From assembly GCA_000514715.1 (NCBI GenBank), contig AZWL01000014.1, positions 99,723 to 163,722 on the forward strand: a stretch of DNA of 64,000 nucleotides, given 5' to 3'. A program made the position numbers and the translations under genes. Position 1 is the first letter of the stretch, and each line of letters begins with the position of its first letter. Shown piece by piece: positions 1 through 7,255 of this stretch. This DNA is from Streptomyces sp. CNH099 (GTDB lineage Bacteria; Actinomycetota; Actinomycetes; Streptomycetales; Streptomycetaceae). The notes under the pieces were generated by a model, which was given only the letters and a program-made list of their open reading frames with translations, was not told the DNA's origin and made no database searches.

Positions 1-1106
1 CGGACCGCCACGGGCAGCCCGCCGTGCTGGTGCCGAGCGTGGTGCTGCACGCCGCCTCGGTGGCGCTGCTCAGCGTGCTCGCGCTGGCGGGCGCACCGGG
101 GTGGGCGCTGGTGGCGGCGGCCGTGCCGACCGGCGCCTCCATACCGCAGGTCGGGCCGATGGTGCGGGCCCGCTGGTCGCACCTGTTCGCCGCCGGACCG
201 GACCCGCGCACGCCACTGCAGCACACGGCGACGGCGTTCGAGTCGGTGACCGACGAGTTCACGTTCGTCGTCGGGCCGGTGCTCGCCGCGGCGCTGTGCA
301 CGGGCGTGCATCCGGCGGCCGGGCTGGTGGCCGAGGGGGCGCTGACGCTGGCCGGCGGACTGCTGTTCGCCGCGCAGCGGCGGACGGCGCCGCCGGTGGG
401 GCGCGGGGGGCGTGCAGGGCGCGGAGGGCGTGGCGGGCGCGCGGGTCGTACGGGCGCGTACCGGGGGCGGCGGGCCTCGGCGCTGCGGGCGCCGGCGCTG
501 CCGGTGCTGGTCGCGGCGTTCTTCGGGGTCGGTGCGGTCTTCGGCGGCATGCAGGTGTCGCTGACGGCGTTCAGCGAGTCGATCGGCCGCCCCGGGCTGA
601 GCGGGATCCTGTACGGGGTCTTCGCCGCCGGCAACATGCTCGCCGGCGTGGCCATCGGCATGGTCCACTGGCGCGGCCCGGCGCAGCGGCGGCTGCTCGT
701 CGCGTACCCGCTGCTGGTCGTCACCGCCTCCGGGCTGTGGGCGGTCGCGGGCCTGGAGTCCGCCGCGGCGCTCGGCGGCCTCGGCCTCGCGGTCGGGGTG
801 TGCATCGCGCCCGCGCTGATCACGGGCTTCACGCTGGCGGACGCGCTGGTCCCGAGGGAGGCGCGCACGGAGGCGTTCACGTGGCTGACGGGCGCCGTCG
901 CGCTGGGGCAGGCCGCCGCGACCACGGCGGCCGGCCGGCTGGTCGACGGCCCGGGGGCGAGCGCCGGGTTCCTCGTACCGCTGGCGGCCACCGCGCTCGC
1001 GTGCGCCACACTGCTGCTGCTCCGGCGCCGACTGCGTCCCGCGGAGAGCCACGGAACGATCACGTTCCGTGGTGTCGGCCGCCCGGTACCCGCCTCGGTG
1101 GACTGA
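1..1106 (+). CDS. MFS transporter, 5' end missing
   Basis: This is the C-terminal part of a major facilitator superfamily permease that most likely exports a small molecule across the cytoplasmic membrane. The frame is open from base 3, and the first residues (DRHGQPA) look like the charged loop after helix 2 of an MFS protein, so the true start lies upstream of the window rather than at the GTG at 24. About ten hydrophobic segments are visible, interrupted by a Gly/Arg-rich central loop near residues 130-155 that would be the cytoplasmic loop between the two six-helix halves. Substrate is unknown. The gene ends about 30 bases before the CIRCE-controlled fmdB-like gene and looks like a separate transcription unit. 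Confidence 0.85.
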   Translation, partial: DRHGQPAVLVPSVVLHAASVALLSVLALAGAPGWALVAAAVPTGASIPQVGPMVRARWSHLFAAGPDPRTPLQHTATAFESVTDEFTFVVGPVLAAALCTGVHPAAGLVAEGALTLAGGLLFAAQRRTAPPVGRGGRAGRGGRGGRAGRTGAYRGRRASALRAPALPVLVAAFFGVGAVFGGMQVSLTAFSESIGRPGLSGILYGVFAAGNMLAGVAIGMVHWRGPAQRRLLVAYPLLVVTASGLWAVAGLESAAALGGLGLAVGVCIAPALITGFTLADALVPREARTEAFTWLTGAVALGQAAATTAAGRLVDGPGASAGFLVPLAATALACATLLLLRRRLRPAESHGTITFRGVGRPVPASVD

Positions 1107-1136
1107 CGGGCGGGAATGCTGCATGATGAAGCGTCG

Positions 1137-1163
1137 TTAGCACTCAACAGTTGAGAGTGCCAG
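1137..1163 (+). promoter_or_regulatory. CIRCE operator (HrcA site)
   Basis: TTAGCACTC-N9-GAGTGCCAG matches the CIRCE heat-shock operator (TTAGCACTC-N9-GAGTGCTAA); the left arm is perfect and the right arm differs in two of nine bases. A plausible vegetative promoter lies just upstream: TGGACT at 1099-1104, a 17-base spacer and CATGAT at 1122-1127. This places the operator around the transcription start, the usual CIRCE position. It should let HrcA repress the zinc ribbon gene that starts 10 bases downstream. Confidence 0.85.
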
Positions 1164-1173
1164 GAGGAAGCAC

Positions 1174-1566
1174 GTGCCGACCTACCAGTACCAGTGCACC
1201 GAGTGCGGCGAGGGCCTCGAAGCGGTGCAGAAGTTCACCGACGATGCCCTGACGGTGTGCCCCGCCTGCCAGGGGCGGCTCCGCAAGGTGTTCTCCGCGG
1301 TCGGCGTCGTCTTCAAGGGCTCCGGGTTCTACCGGACGGACAGCCGCAGCGGATCGGGCTCGAGCGGATCCGGGTCGGGCTCGGGCTCGGGCTCGGGCTC
1401 GGGCGAGAAGAAGGGTTCGGAGTCGTCGACTTCGTCGTCTTCTTCCTCCTCCTCGGACTCCTCGTCTTCCTCCTCCTCGTCTTCTTCGGATTCGTCTTCT
1501 TCGTCGTCTTCGGCTTCGTCGTCGTCCAAGTCGTCCAAGTCCTCCAGCGGTACGTCCGCCGCCTGA
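1174..1566 (+). CDS. FmdB-family zinc ribbon protein with Ser-rich tail
   Basis: This is a small putative regulatory protein of the FmdB family, whose biochemical role is not established. Residues 1-50 form the family domain: the MPTYQYQC start, then CTEC near residue 8 and CPAC near residue 29, which form a four-cysteine zinc ribbon. The remaining ~75 residues are almost pure Ser/Gly, then Ser with a few Ala and Lys; this is low complexity and probably disordered. The GTG start at 1174 has an AGGAGG ribosome site at 1162-1167, inside the end of the CIRCE operator. That operator implies heat-shock control, which is unusual for this family. The 130-residue length is normal for actinobacterial members. 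Confidence 0.88.
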   Translation: MPTYQYQCTECGEGLEAVQKFTDDALTVCPACQGRLRKVFSAVGVVFKGSGFYRTDSRSGSGSSGSGSGSGSGSGSGEKKGSESSTSSSSSSSSDSSSSSSSSSSDSSSSSSSASSSSKSSKSSSGTSAA

Positions 1567-1600
1567 AGGCGCCGGGCCGGCTCCGGCTATCGTGACGGGC

Positions 1601-2449
1601 ATGGCTGAGGCAGTGACAGAGCAGGCAGAGATCGGCGTCATCGGCGGGTCCGGGTTCTACTCGTTCCTTGAGGACGTCACGGAGATCGCCGTCGAGACAC
1701 CGTACGGACCGCCGAGCGACTCGCTGTTCCTCGGTGAGATCGCGGGGCGCCGTGTGGCGTTCCTGCCCCGGCACGGCCGCAAGCACCACCTGCCGCCGCA
1801 CCGGATCAACTACCGGGCCAACCTGTGGGCGTTGCGCTCCCTGGGCGTACGGCAGGTGCTGGGGCCGTGCGCCGTGGGCGGGCTGCAGCCGGAGCACGGG
1901 CCGGGCACCCTGCTCGTACCGGATCAGCTCGTGGACCGTACGAAGGCGCGCACGCAGACGTATTACGACGGCGTGCAGCTGCCCGACGGCGCCACGCCGA
2001 ACGTCGTGCACGTGAGCCTCGCCGACCCGTACTGCCCGACGGGGCGGGGGGCCGCGCTGAAGGCTGCGCACGAGAGCGGCTGGGAGGCGGTCGACGGGGG
2101 GACGCTCGTCGTCGTCGAGGGGCCGCGGTTCTCCACGCGGGCCGAGTCGCTGTGGCACCGGGCGCAGGGGTGGGCCGTGGTCGGGATGACCGGGCACCCG
2201 GAGGCGGTGCTGGCACGCGAGCTGGAGCTTTGCTACACGTCGATGACGCTGGTGACGGACCTCGACGCGGGTGCCGAGACCGGCGAGGGCGTCTCCCACG
2301 AGGAGGTGCTTGAGGTCTTCGCGGCGAACGTGGGGCGGCTGCGGGACGTGCTGTTCGACGCGGTGGGGCGGCTGCCCGCGACGGCGGACCGGGACTGCTT
2401 GTGCGCGGGGGCGCTGGCGGGTATGGACCCGGGGTTCGAGCTGCCGTAG
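1601..2449 (+). CDS. mtnP: S-methyl-5'-thioadenosine phosphorylase
   Basis: The enzyme cleaves 5'-methylthioadenosine with phosphate to adenine and 5-methylthioribose-1-phosphate, which starts methionine salvage in the cytosol. The N-terminus has the phosphate-binding GVIGGSGFY motif. FLPRHGRKHHLPPHRINYRAN near residues 58-78 is the conserved block of the MTAP/PNP type 2 family, and MTGHPEA (about residue 195) belongs to the purine-binding region; the more usual MTNMPEA is altered here. About 282 residues is a normal length. I prefer the ATG at 1601; an in-frame GTG three codons earlier is possible and neither has a strong ribosome site. A closely related nucleoside phosphorylase activity cannot be excluded. 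Confidence 0.9.
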   Translation: MAEAVTEQAEIGVIGGSGFYSFLEDVTEIAVETPYGPPSDSLFLGEIAGRRVAFLPRHGRKHHLPPHRINYRANLWALRSLGVRQVLGPCAVGGLQPEHGPGTLLVPDQLVDRTKARTQTYYDGVQLPDGATPNVVHVSLADPYCPTGRGAALKAAHESGWEAVDGGTLVVVEGPRFSTRAESLWHRAQGWAVVGMTGHPEAVLARELELCYTSMTLVTDLDAGAETGEGVSHEEVLEVFAANVGRLRDVLFDAVGRLPATADRDCLCAGALAGMDPGFELP

Positions 2450-2460
2450 GGGGCGGGCCC

Positions 2461-2500
2461 CTTGCCCCCTTGCCCCCTTGCCCCCTTGCCGCCTTGCCCC
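2461..2500. repeat. 8-bp tandem repeat, five copies
   Basis: Five consecutive copies of CTTGCCCC (the fourth is CTTGCCGC) directly follow the mtnP stop codon. No gene function is evident; it is probably a slippage-prone microsatellite. Confidence 0.9.
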
Positions 2501-2574
2501 TGTGACCGCTTGGCTCTTTGGCCCGGGCGGGTCCGGGGCTGCCCCCTGCCCCGGGTGAGCGCGGGGCGACGGCG

Positions 2575-2601
2575 TTGCCCACAACCGGGGAGTTATCCAC
2601 A
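2575..2601. promoter_or_regulatory. Pair of DnaA-box-like sites
   Basis: TTGCCCACA (2575-2583) and TTATCCACA (2593-2601) lie 18 bases apart in the same orientation. The second matches the classical DnaA box exactly and the first differs by one base from the Streptomyces form TTGTCCACA. They sit about 70 bases upstream of the SAF-domain gene. Binding is inferred only from sequence. Confidence 0.5.
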
Positions 2602-2672
2602 GGCTGGAGCGGGGCGGGCGGAGATCGGGCAGAGTCGGGGGCGTCACGGAACGCAACCGACTCGTCACGTGG

Positions 2673-3620
2673 GTGGTGACCGCCATGTCTGCCCTGGCCC
2701 GCTCTCTTCCCGGCCCCTCTCCGGCCCCCTCCTCCGACTCCCCTTCCCTGTCCCCGTCCCTCTCCCCCTCCCTGTCCCGCGCATCCGGCCCGAATACGGG
2801 CCCGGGCACCGGCTTTCGATACGGCGAGGGCGCCGCCGGGGGCGGCGGCCCGGCCGCGGCGGTGCCGCCCGGCGGGGGCGGATCCCCGGCGGGACCGGTG
2901 CCGTTGCCGCGCGGGGCGCCGCCGCCGCGCGGGGTGCCGGAGTTCGAGCCGCTGCGCCCGGCGCGCGGCGCCCGGCTGCGGCGGGCGGTGGCGGGCCACC
3001 GCCGGCTGCTGGCCGCCGTGCTCGCCATGGCCGCGGCCGGGCTGGCCGCCGCGCCGCGCAGCGACGCGGAGAGCCCGCCGTCCGTTGCCGCGCCGGACGG
3101 CTCCGCGCCCGGTGCCCACGGCGACGCTCGCGGGGCGTCCGCCGGACCGCGGGGCGCGGACGGCAGCGCGGAGGCCGGGGACGGGGAGGTGCTGGCGCCG
3201 GTGCGGATCGCGGACGCCGGGGTGGTCGGGCTGCTGGAGCCGGGCGACGTGGTGGACGTGCTGGCCGCGGGCGGAGAGGACGGCACCCCGGCGCGGACCG
3301 TGGCCCGGGCGGCCCGTGTGGCGGAGATCCCGGGAACGGCGGACCCGCCGGATGCGGAATCGGGGGCGGAATCAGGGGCGGACGAGCCGGGGGCTGCGGA
3401 GACGGAGGGGACGACCGGGGCCGCGGAGTCGGCGGCGGGCCCGGACGCGTCGGCAGCCCCGGACGCTCCGGTGGTTCCGGAGGGACGGTCGCCGTGGGGC
3501 GCACCGGAACCGACGGGGTGGGACGACGGGACGCTGGTGGTGCTGTCCGTGCCGCGGGCAACGGCCGCGGCGCTCGCCGGCGCTGCGGCCGAACGAGGGC
3601 TGGCGGTGACGTTCCGATGA
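2673..3620 (+). CDS. SAF-domain (CpaB/RcpC-like) protein
   Basis: This is a putative membrane-anchored protein with a SAF/CpaB-like C-terminal region; in pilus systems such proteins assist assembly, but no other pilus gene is nearby, so the role here is unknown. Residues 1-100 are Pro/Ser/Gly-rich and low in complexity. A single hydrophobic segment (RRLLAAVLAMAAAGLAAA) near residues 110-127 could be a membrane anchor. The stretch VLAPVRIADAGVVGLLEPGD after it is the recognisable SAF core, and the C-terminus (TLVVLSVPRATAAALAGAA) matches the end of CpaB-like proteins. The start is uncertain because of the low-complexity N-terminus; GTG 2673 is the earliest and ATG 2685 is possible. mscL follows in the same direction. 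Confidence 0.65.
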   Translation: MVTAMSALARSLPGPSPAPSSDSPSLSPSLSPSLSRASGPNTGPGTGFRYGEGAAGGGGPAAAVPPGGGGSPAGPVPLPRGAPPPRGVPEFEPLRPARGARLRRAVAGHRRLLAAVLAMAAAGLAAAPRSDAESPPSVAAPDGSAPGAHGDARGASAGPRGADGSAEAGDGEVLAPVRIADAGVVGLLEPGDVVDVLAAGGEDGTPARTVARAARVAEIPGTADPPDAESGAESGADEPGAAETEGTTGAAESAAGPDASAAPDAPVVPEGRSPWGAPEPTGWDDGTLVVLSVPRATAAALAGAAAERGLAVTFR

Positions 3621-3652
3621 CGACACCTGCGCGGACCGTCACCGGCCCGAGT

Positions 3653-3674
3653 GGAAGGATTGGACAATCCTTCC
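3653..3674. promoter_or_regulatory. Perfect 22-bp palindrome upstream of mscL
   Basis: GGAAGGATTG and its exact complement CAATCCTTCC are separated by two bases. It lies 33 bases after the SAF gene and 60 bases before the mscL start. No T-run follows, so an operator or mRNA hairpin is more likely than a simple terminator. TTGGAC at its centre could double as a -35 element. Confidence 0.6.
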
Positions 3675-3734
3675 GTATCTCTGCCATACCTTGCCGGGTC
3701 GGCCGACCCGTCGAGAACGAAGTGAGGAAAGGCA

Positions 3735-4247
3735 TTGAGCACGCAGGGCGCCGGGAGCACCTCGGACAATCAGGGCGTCATCGCCGGGTTCAAGCAGTTC
3801 CTGATGCGCGGGAACGTGATGGAACTCGCGGTCGCCGTCGTCATCGGCGCCGCGTTCACGAACATCGTGAACGCGGTGGTGAAGGGGGTCATCAACCCCG
3901 TCGTCGGCCTCTTCGGCTCGAAGAACCTCGACAAGTACCACTCGTGCTTCAGCGATGTCTGCACGACCAGCCCGGAGGGCGAGGTCACCGAGGGCGTCGC
4001 GATCCTCTGGGGCCCGGTGCTCAGCGCCACGCTGACGTTCGTGATGACCGCCGCCGTCGTGTACTTCGCGATGGTCCTGCCGATGAACAGGCTCAGGGAA
4101 CGGCAGGCGGCGAAGGCGCCGGTGGAGGAGACGCCCGCGGAGGTCACGGAGGTCGAGCTGCTGACGCAGATCCGCGACGAGCTGGTGGCCCGCCGGAACG
4201 GCTCCGCCCCGAGCACCGACTCCGGGACGTTGCCGACGCAGAGGTAG
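3735..4247 (+). CDS. mscL: Large-conductance mechanosensitive channel MscL
   Basis: MscL is a homopentameric membrane channel that opens under high membrane tension and releases solutes during hypo-osmotic shock. The N-terminal GFKQFLMRGNVMELAVAVVI segment is the amphipathic S1 helix followed by TM1 with the family AVAVVIGAAF motif. The periplasmic loop (about residues 60-85) contains two cysteines, and TM2 (LTFVMTAAVVYFAMVLPMN) ends with the conserved NRL. The C-terminal tail contains the helix LLTQIRDELVARR. At 170 residues it is slightly longer than the E. coli protein because of loop and tail extensions. The TTG start at 3735 has GAGGAAAGG just upstream. The palindrome at 3653-3674 may control it. 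Confidence 0.95.
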   Translation: MSTQGAGSTSDNQGVIAGFKQFLMRGNVMELAVAVVIGAAFTNIVNAVVKGVINPVVGLFGSKNLDKYHSCFSDVCTTSPEGEVTEGVAILWGPVLSATLTFVMTAAVVYFAMVLPMNRLRERQAAKAPVEETPAEVTEVELLTQIRDELVARRNGSAPSTDSGTLPTQR

Positions 4248-4408
4248 CGGCGCCGCCCGAGCCGGACGCTTGGGCTGGCGGGGACGGCGTGCTGGTCGCC
4301 CAGTGCAGCACGGTCAGGTGCCCGGGGTGGCTGCCCTCGACCTGCCGGATATGGACGAGGGCTGTCGGGCGACGGGAGGGGGCGCGGCGGCGCCGGGTCC
4401 GGGCTGGG

Positions 4409-4567
4409 TCAGAGGTGGTGCGGCGGCTTCTCGTCGAGGAAGCGGGCCAGGTCGGCTGCGCTCCCCTCGGCGGTGGGCCGCTCCCCCCAGCCCTCGTCGG
4501 TGTCGTCCCGGCTCTGCCGCGTCAGCGGGTCCTCGAAGACCAGGGGGTTCTCCGGCTCGGTGCTCAT
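4409..4567 (-). CDS. Small acidic protein of 52 residues, unknown function
   Basis: The frame starts at ATG 4567 and encodes 52 residues beginning MSTEPENPLVFEDPLTRQ and ending with ARFLDEKPPHHL. The protein is acidic, hydrophilic and without a signal or membrane segment. The composition (Glu/Asp-rich, a single GWGERP motif) is that of a genuine small soluble protein rather than a shadow frame: it uses normal high-GC codons, and no better frame covers the strand. I recall similar short proteins as common in Streptomyces near mscL, but the function is unknown. It is divergent from the P1 peptidase gene that starts at 4678, so their promoters share 4568-4677. Confidence 0.7.
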   Translation of the reverse strand: MSTEPENPLVFEDPLTRQSRDDTDEGWGERPTAEGSAADLARFLDEKPPHHL

Positions 4568-4677
4568 ACGCCCAGGGTACGCGGCCGCGCCGCGCGGACA
4601 CCGGGACGACGGGGTCGCGGAGCCGGCGGTGTCGGCCGCGGGGCCGGTGCCAGGGGCTGCCCGTTAGGGTGCGTCGC

Positions 4678-6024
4678 ATGGGCGTGGACGGGATCACGGA
4701 CGTGGCGGGGGTGCGCGTCGGGCACGCGTCGCGGACCGGGGACGGGTGGCTGACCGGGACGACGGTGGTGCTCGCCCCGGAGGGCGGCGCCGTCGCCTCC
4801 GTGGACGTACGCGGCGGCGGGCCGGGCACGCGGGAGACCGACGCCCTCGACCCCCGCAACCTCGTCCAGCGGGTGGAGGCCGTGGTGCTGACGGGCGGCA
4901 GCGCGTACGGGCTGGCGGCCGCGTCCGGCGTACTGGCCTGGCTGGAGGAGCAGGGCCGCGGCTTCCGGGTGGGTCCCGACCCGGCGCAGGTGGTCCCGGT
5001 GGTGCCGGCGGCGGCGCTGTTCGACCTGGGCCGCGGCGGTGACTTCCGGGCCCGGCCCGACGACGCCATGGGCGTCGAGGCCGCCGCCGCGGCGGCGGCC
5101 TCGACGCCCGGCGCCCCGGTCGCGCAGGGCAACGTCGGCGCGGGCACGGGCGCGGTGTGCGGGGCGATGAAGGGCGGGGTCGGCACAGCAAGCACCGTGC
5201 TGCCGTCCGGCACCACGGTTGCCGCGCTGGCGGTCGTCAACGCGGCCGGCTCCGGCGTCGACCCGGCCACGGGCGCGCTGTACGCCGAGCTGCTCGACGG
5301 CGGCCGCGTCGGGGACGGCGGGGACGGCCACCGCAGCGGCGGAGGCGACGGCGACCGCGGCGTCCGCGACCGCGGCGGTGTCGGAGACGGCGATGGCGAT
5401 GGCGCCGGCGGTGCTGCGGACGGGGCGGCGAAGCCCGATGGGGCAAGGGGTGGGGATGGGGGGCGGGGGGTCCCCCCGGGGGTCTCCTCGCCGGAGGACG
5501 GGCCGGCGGCCAGGCCGGAGGGCGGGGCCGGGGTTCGGGTGCGGGGCTTTCCCGAGCCGGAGGTGCACGCGGCCGCGGTGCGGCGGCTGGCGGAGGCCCG
5601 GGAGGAGACCGCGCGGCGGTTCGCCGCGTCGGCCCGGCCGCCGCTGAACACCACGCTGGCGGTCGTCGCCACGGACGCCGCCCTCGGCAAGGCGCAGGCG
5701 CAGAAGATGGCCGGCGCCGCGCACGACGGCCTGGCCCGGGCCGTACGCCCCGCGCACCTGCTCTCCGACGGCGACACCGTCTTCGCGCTGGCCACCGGCG
5801 CCCGTCCGCTGCTGCCCGCGGACGCCGTCGCCGCCGACCCGGCGTTCGCGGTGCACCAGGAGGCCGGCGCCCTCAACGAGGTCTTCGCGGCCGGGGCGGA
5901 CGTCCTGACCCGGGCCGTGGCCAGGGCGCTGCGCGCCGCCGAGGGCGTCGACGGCCCCGGCGGCGTCTTCCCGTCGTACACCGACCTCTACGGCCCCGCC
6001 GCTGCCCGGGTGCCGCGGGACTAG
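4678..6024 (+). CDS. P1 family peptidase (DmpA/S58 type)
   Basis: This is an N-terminal-nucleophile aminopeptidase-like enzyme that matures by self-cleavage into two chains. The N-terminus (ITDVAGVRVGHAS) is typical, as are GGSAYGLAAASGV near residue 75 and the glycine-rich NVGAGTGAVCGAMKGG near 155. The cleavage site is expected in PPLNTTLAVVATDAALGKAQ, where the Thr after Asn would become the nucleophile. Between about residues 205 and 300 there is a Gly/Asp-rich low-complexity insertion not typical of the family, placed just before the second chain. The ATG at 4678 matches the family start; an upstream open stretch lacks coding character. The natural substrate is unknown. Confidence 0.85.
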   Translation: MGVDGITDVAGVRVGHASRTGDGWLTGTTVVLAPEGGAVASVDVRGGGPGTRETDALDPRNLVQRVEAVVLTGGSAYGLAAASGVLAWLEEQGRGFRVGPDPAQVVPVVPAAALFDLGRGGDFRARPDDAMGVEAAAAAAASTPGAPVAQGNVGAGTGAVCGAMKGGVGTASTVLPSGTTVAALAVVNAAGSGVDPATGALYAELLDGGRVGDGGDGHRSGGGDGDRGVRDRGGVGDGDGDGAGGAADGAAKPDGARGGDGGRGVPPGVSSPEDGPAARPEGGAGVRVRGFPEPEVHAAAVRRLAEAREETARRFAASARPPLNTTLAVVATDAALGKAQAQKMAGAAHDGLARAVRPAHLLSDGDTVFALATGARPLLPADAVAADPAFAVHQEAGALNEVFAAGADVLTRAVARALRAAEGVDGPGGVFPSYTDLYGPAAARVPRD

Positions 6025-6246
6025 GTCCTGTCCGGCAAGTCAGGTCAGGTCGGAGCCTGCCAACGGTGATGTCGGTTTCGGGGAAACGCGCACCGGACGA
6101 GGTTTCATTGCGGCGCTGACCTGGCGCCTTCCCCTACGCTGAGAGCAATCCCGGGCCCCGTCAAGGTTCCGCCGTCGGCCCGCTTGCGACGATTTCGCGT
6201 GCCGGGAGCCGTCTGTACAGGGACGGCACACGAGGGGAGGCTGCAC

Positions 6247-6807
6247 ATGCGCAAGCTCGTTGTCACCGAGAACATCACGCTCGACGGTGTGATCGACATG
6301 ACCGGCGGATGGTTCGACCCGCTGAACCAGGACGTCGACCAGTCCGACATCACCGCGGCGACCACCGAACACAGGGAGGCCGCCGACGCGTTGCTCGTCG
6401 GCCGCAACACGTTCGAGGCGTTCCGCGGCTTCTGGCCCGGCCAGAAGGACGACCACACGGGCGTGTCCGACTACCTCAACGCCGTGGACAAGTACGTCGT
6501 CTCCCGCACCCTGGACGACCCCGCCTGGGAGAACTCCACCGTGCTCCGCGGCCCGCTGGCCGACGAGGTGCGCGCGCTCAAGGCGGCGCCGGGCCGCGAC
6601 ATCGTGGCGACCGGCAGCGTGCGGCTCGTGCACGAGCTGATCGCCGAGGGGCTGGTTGATGAATACCGCCTGTTCATGTTCCCCGTCGTCGTCGGCCGGG
6701 GCGCGCGGCTCTTCGAGTCCGTCGACATGCGGCTGGAGCTGCTGGAAACGCGCCGCTTCACCTCGGGCGCGGTGCTGCTGCGCTACGCGGCCGGGAGCGC
6801 CCGCTGA
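6247..6807 (+). CDS. Dihydrofolate reductase-family (RibD C-terminal-like) protein
   Basis: The protein belongs to the RibD C-terminal/DHFR-like fold, which binds NADPH and reduces a small cytosolic substrate; the specific substrate of this large subfamily is generally not known. The start MRKLVVTENITLDGVID is diagnostic, followed by LLVGRNTFEAFRGFWPG (residues 47-63) and GRDIVATGSVRLVHELIAEGLVDEYRL (about 116-142), which holds the nucleotide-binding glycine turn. The 186-residue length is typical. ATG 6247 has GGGGAGG at a good distance and is preferred to an upstream in-frame start. It stands alone, upstream of the arsR-like gene, and is not a classical folA. Confidence 0.85.
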   Translation: MRKLVVTENITLDGVIDMTGGWFDPLNQDVDQSDITAATTEHREAADALLVGRNTFEAFRGFWPGQKDDHTGVSDYLNAVDKYVVSRTLDDPAWENSTVLRGPLADEVRALKAAPGRDIVATGSVRLVHELIAEGLVDEYRLFMFPVVVGRGARLFESVDMRLELLETRRFTSGAVLLRYAAGSAR

Positions 6808-6837
6808 CGGTGCCGGCCGCCCACCCGTCGGCTCACC

Positions 6838-6853
6838 AGATATCGAGATATCG
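6838..6853. promoter_or_regulatory. Tandem 8-bp repeat, probable ArsR operator
   Basis: AGATATCG occurs twice in tandem, producing two GATATC palindromes separated by two bases. It lies 35 bases before the ArsR-type gene. Read on the other strand (CGATATCT twice) it resembles the CGATACGT/CGATACGA pair before the neighbouring oxidoreductase gene. Confidence 0.6.
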
Positions 6854-6888
6854 TGAGGTGTCGGGGTGTCTGGCGAGAGGGGCGGCTC

Positions 6889-7221
6889 ATGACCGGAGCG
6901 GCGGGCTCGGGTGCGGGTGATCTCATCGAGGTGTTCAAGGCCCTCGGCAACCCCGCCCGGTTGCAGATCATGCAGTGGCTGAAGGATCCCGAGGCGCACT
7001 TCGGCGAGTACGAGCCGATCGCGGACCGCCGGTCGGTCGGGGTGTGCGTCACGCACATCCAGGCGAAGTCGGGGCTCGCCCAGTCGACCGTCTCCAGCTA
7101 CATGAGCACGCTGGAACGGGCGGGACTCGTGCATCCCACCCGGGTGGGCAAGTGGACCCACTATCGGCGCGATGACCGGCGGCTGGCGCAGGTGGCACGG
7201 GCGATCGACACCACCATCTAA
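6889..7221 (+). CDS. ArsR-type HTH transcriptional regulator
   Basis: This is a 110-residue winged-helix DNA-binding protein. The N-terminal helix IEVFKALGNPARLQIMQWLKD (about residues 13-33) is the standard ArsR start, and GLAQSTVSSYMSTLERAGLV (about 63-82) is the recognition helix region, followed by the wing THYRRDD. It lacks the metal-binding ELCVCDL motif of metal sensors; the sequence VCVTHIQ in the equivalent place suggests a different, possibly redox or organic, signal. ATG 6889 follows GAGAGGGG. The gene is immediately upstream of an NAD(P)H oxidoreductase with a similar repeat in its promoter, so it probably represses itself and that gene. Confidence 0.85.
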   Translation: MTGAAGSGAGDLIEVFKALGNPARLQIMQWLKDPEAHFGEYEPIADRRSVGVCVTHIQAKSGLAQSTVSSYMSTLERAGLVHPTRVGKWTHYRRDDRRLAQVARAIDTTI

Positions 7222-7249
7222 TTGACGAATCGCGATACGTCGATACGAT
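7222..7249 (+). promoter_or_regulatory. Promoter and ArsR-like operator of oxidoreductase gene
   Basis: TTGACG (7222-7227), a 16-base spacer and TACGAT (7244-7249) form a good vegetative promoter that begins right after the ArsR stop codon. The tandem pair CGATACGT (7233-7240) and CGATACGA (7241-7248) overlaps the -10, so a bound repressor would block it. The ATG at 7256 is six bases after the -10 and no ribosome site is present, which predicts a leaderless transcript. Confidence 0.6.
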
Positions 7250-7255
7250 CTCCTC

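Noticed and set aside
1329..1538. Acidic Glu/Asp-rich minus-strand frame opposite the Ser-rich tail
   Set aside because: It is the mirror of the Ser-codon repeat in the zinc ribbon gene, with no independent coding evidence.
2575..2601. Replication origin
   Set aside because: Only two DnaA-like boxes are present and no dnaA, dnaN or recF gene lies nearby.
1313..3769. Very long minus-strand open frame across fmdB, mtnP and the SAF gene
   Set aside because: It is antisense to recognisable genes, is rich in Arg, Pro and Ser, and arises from high GC content leaving few stop codons.
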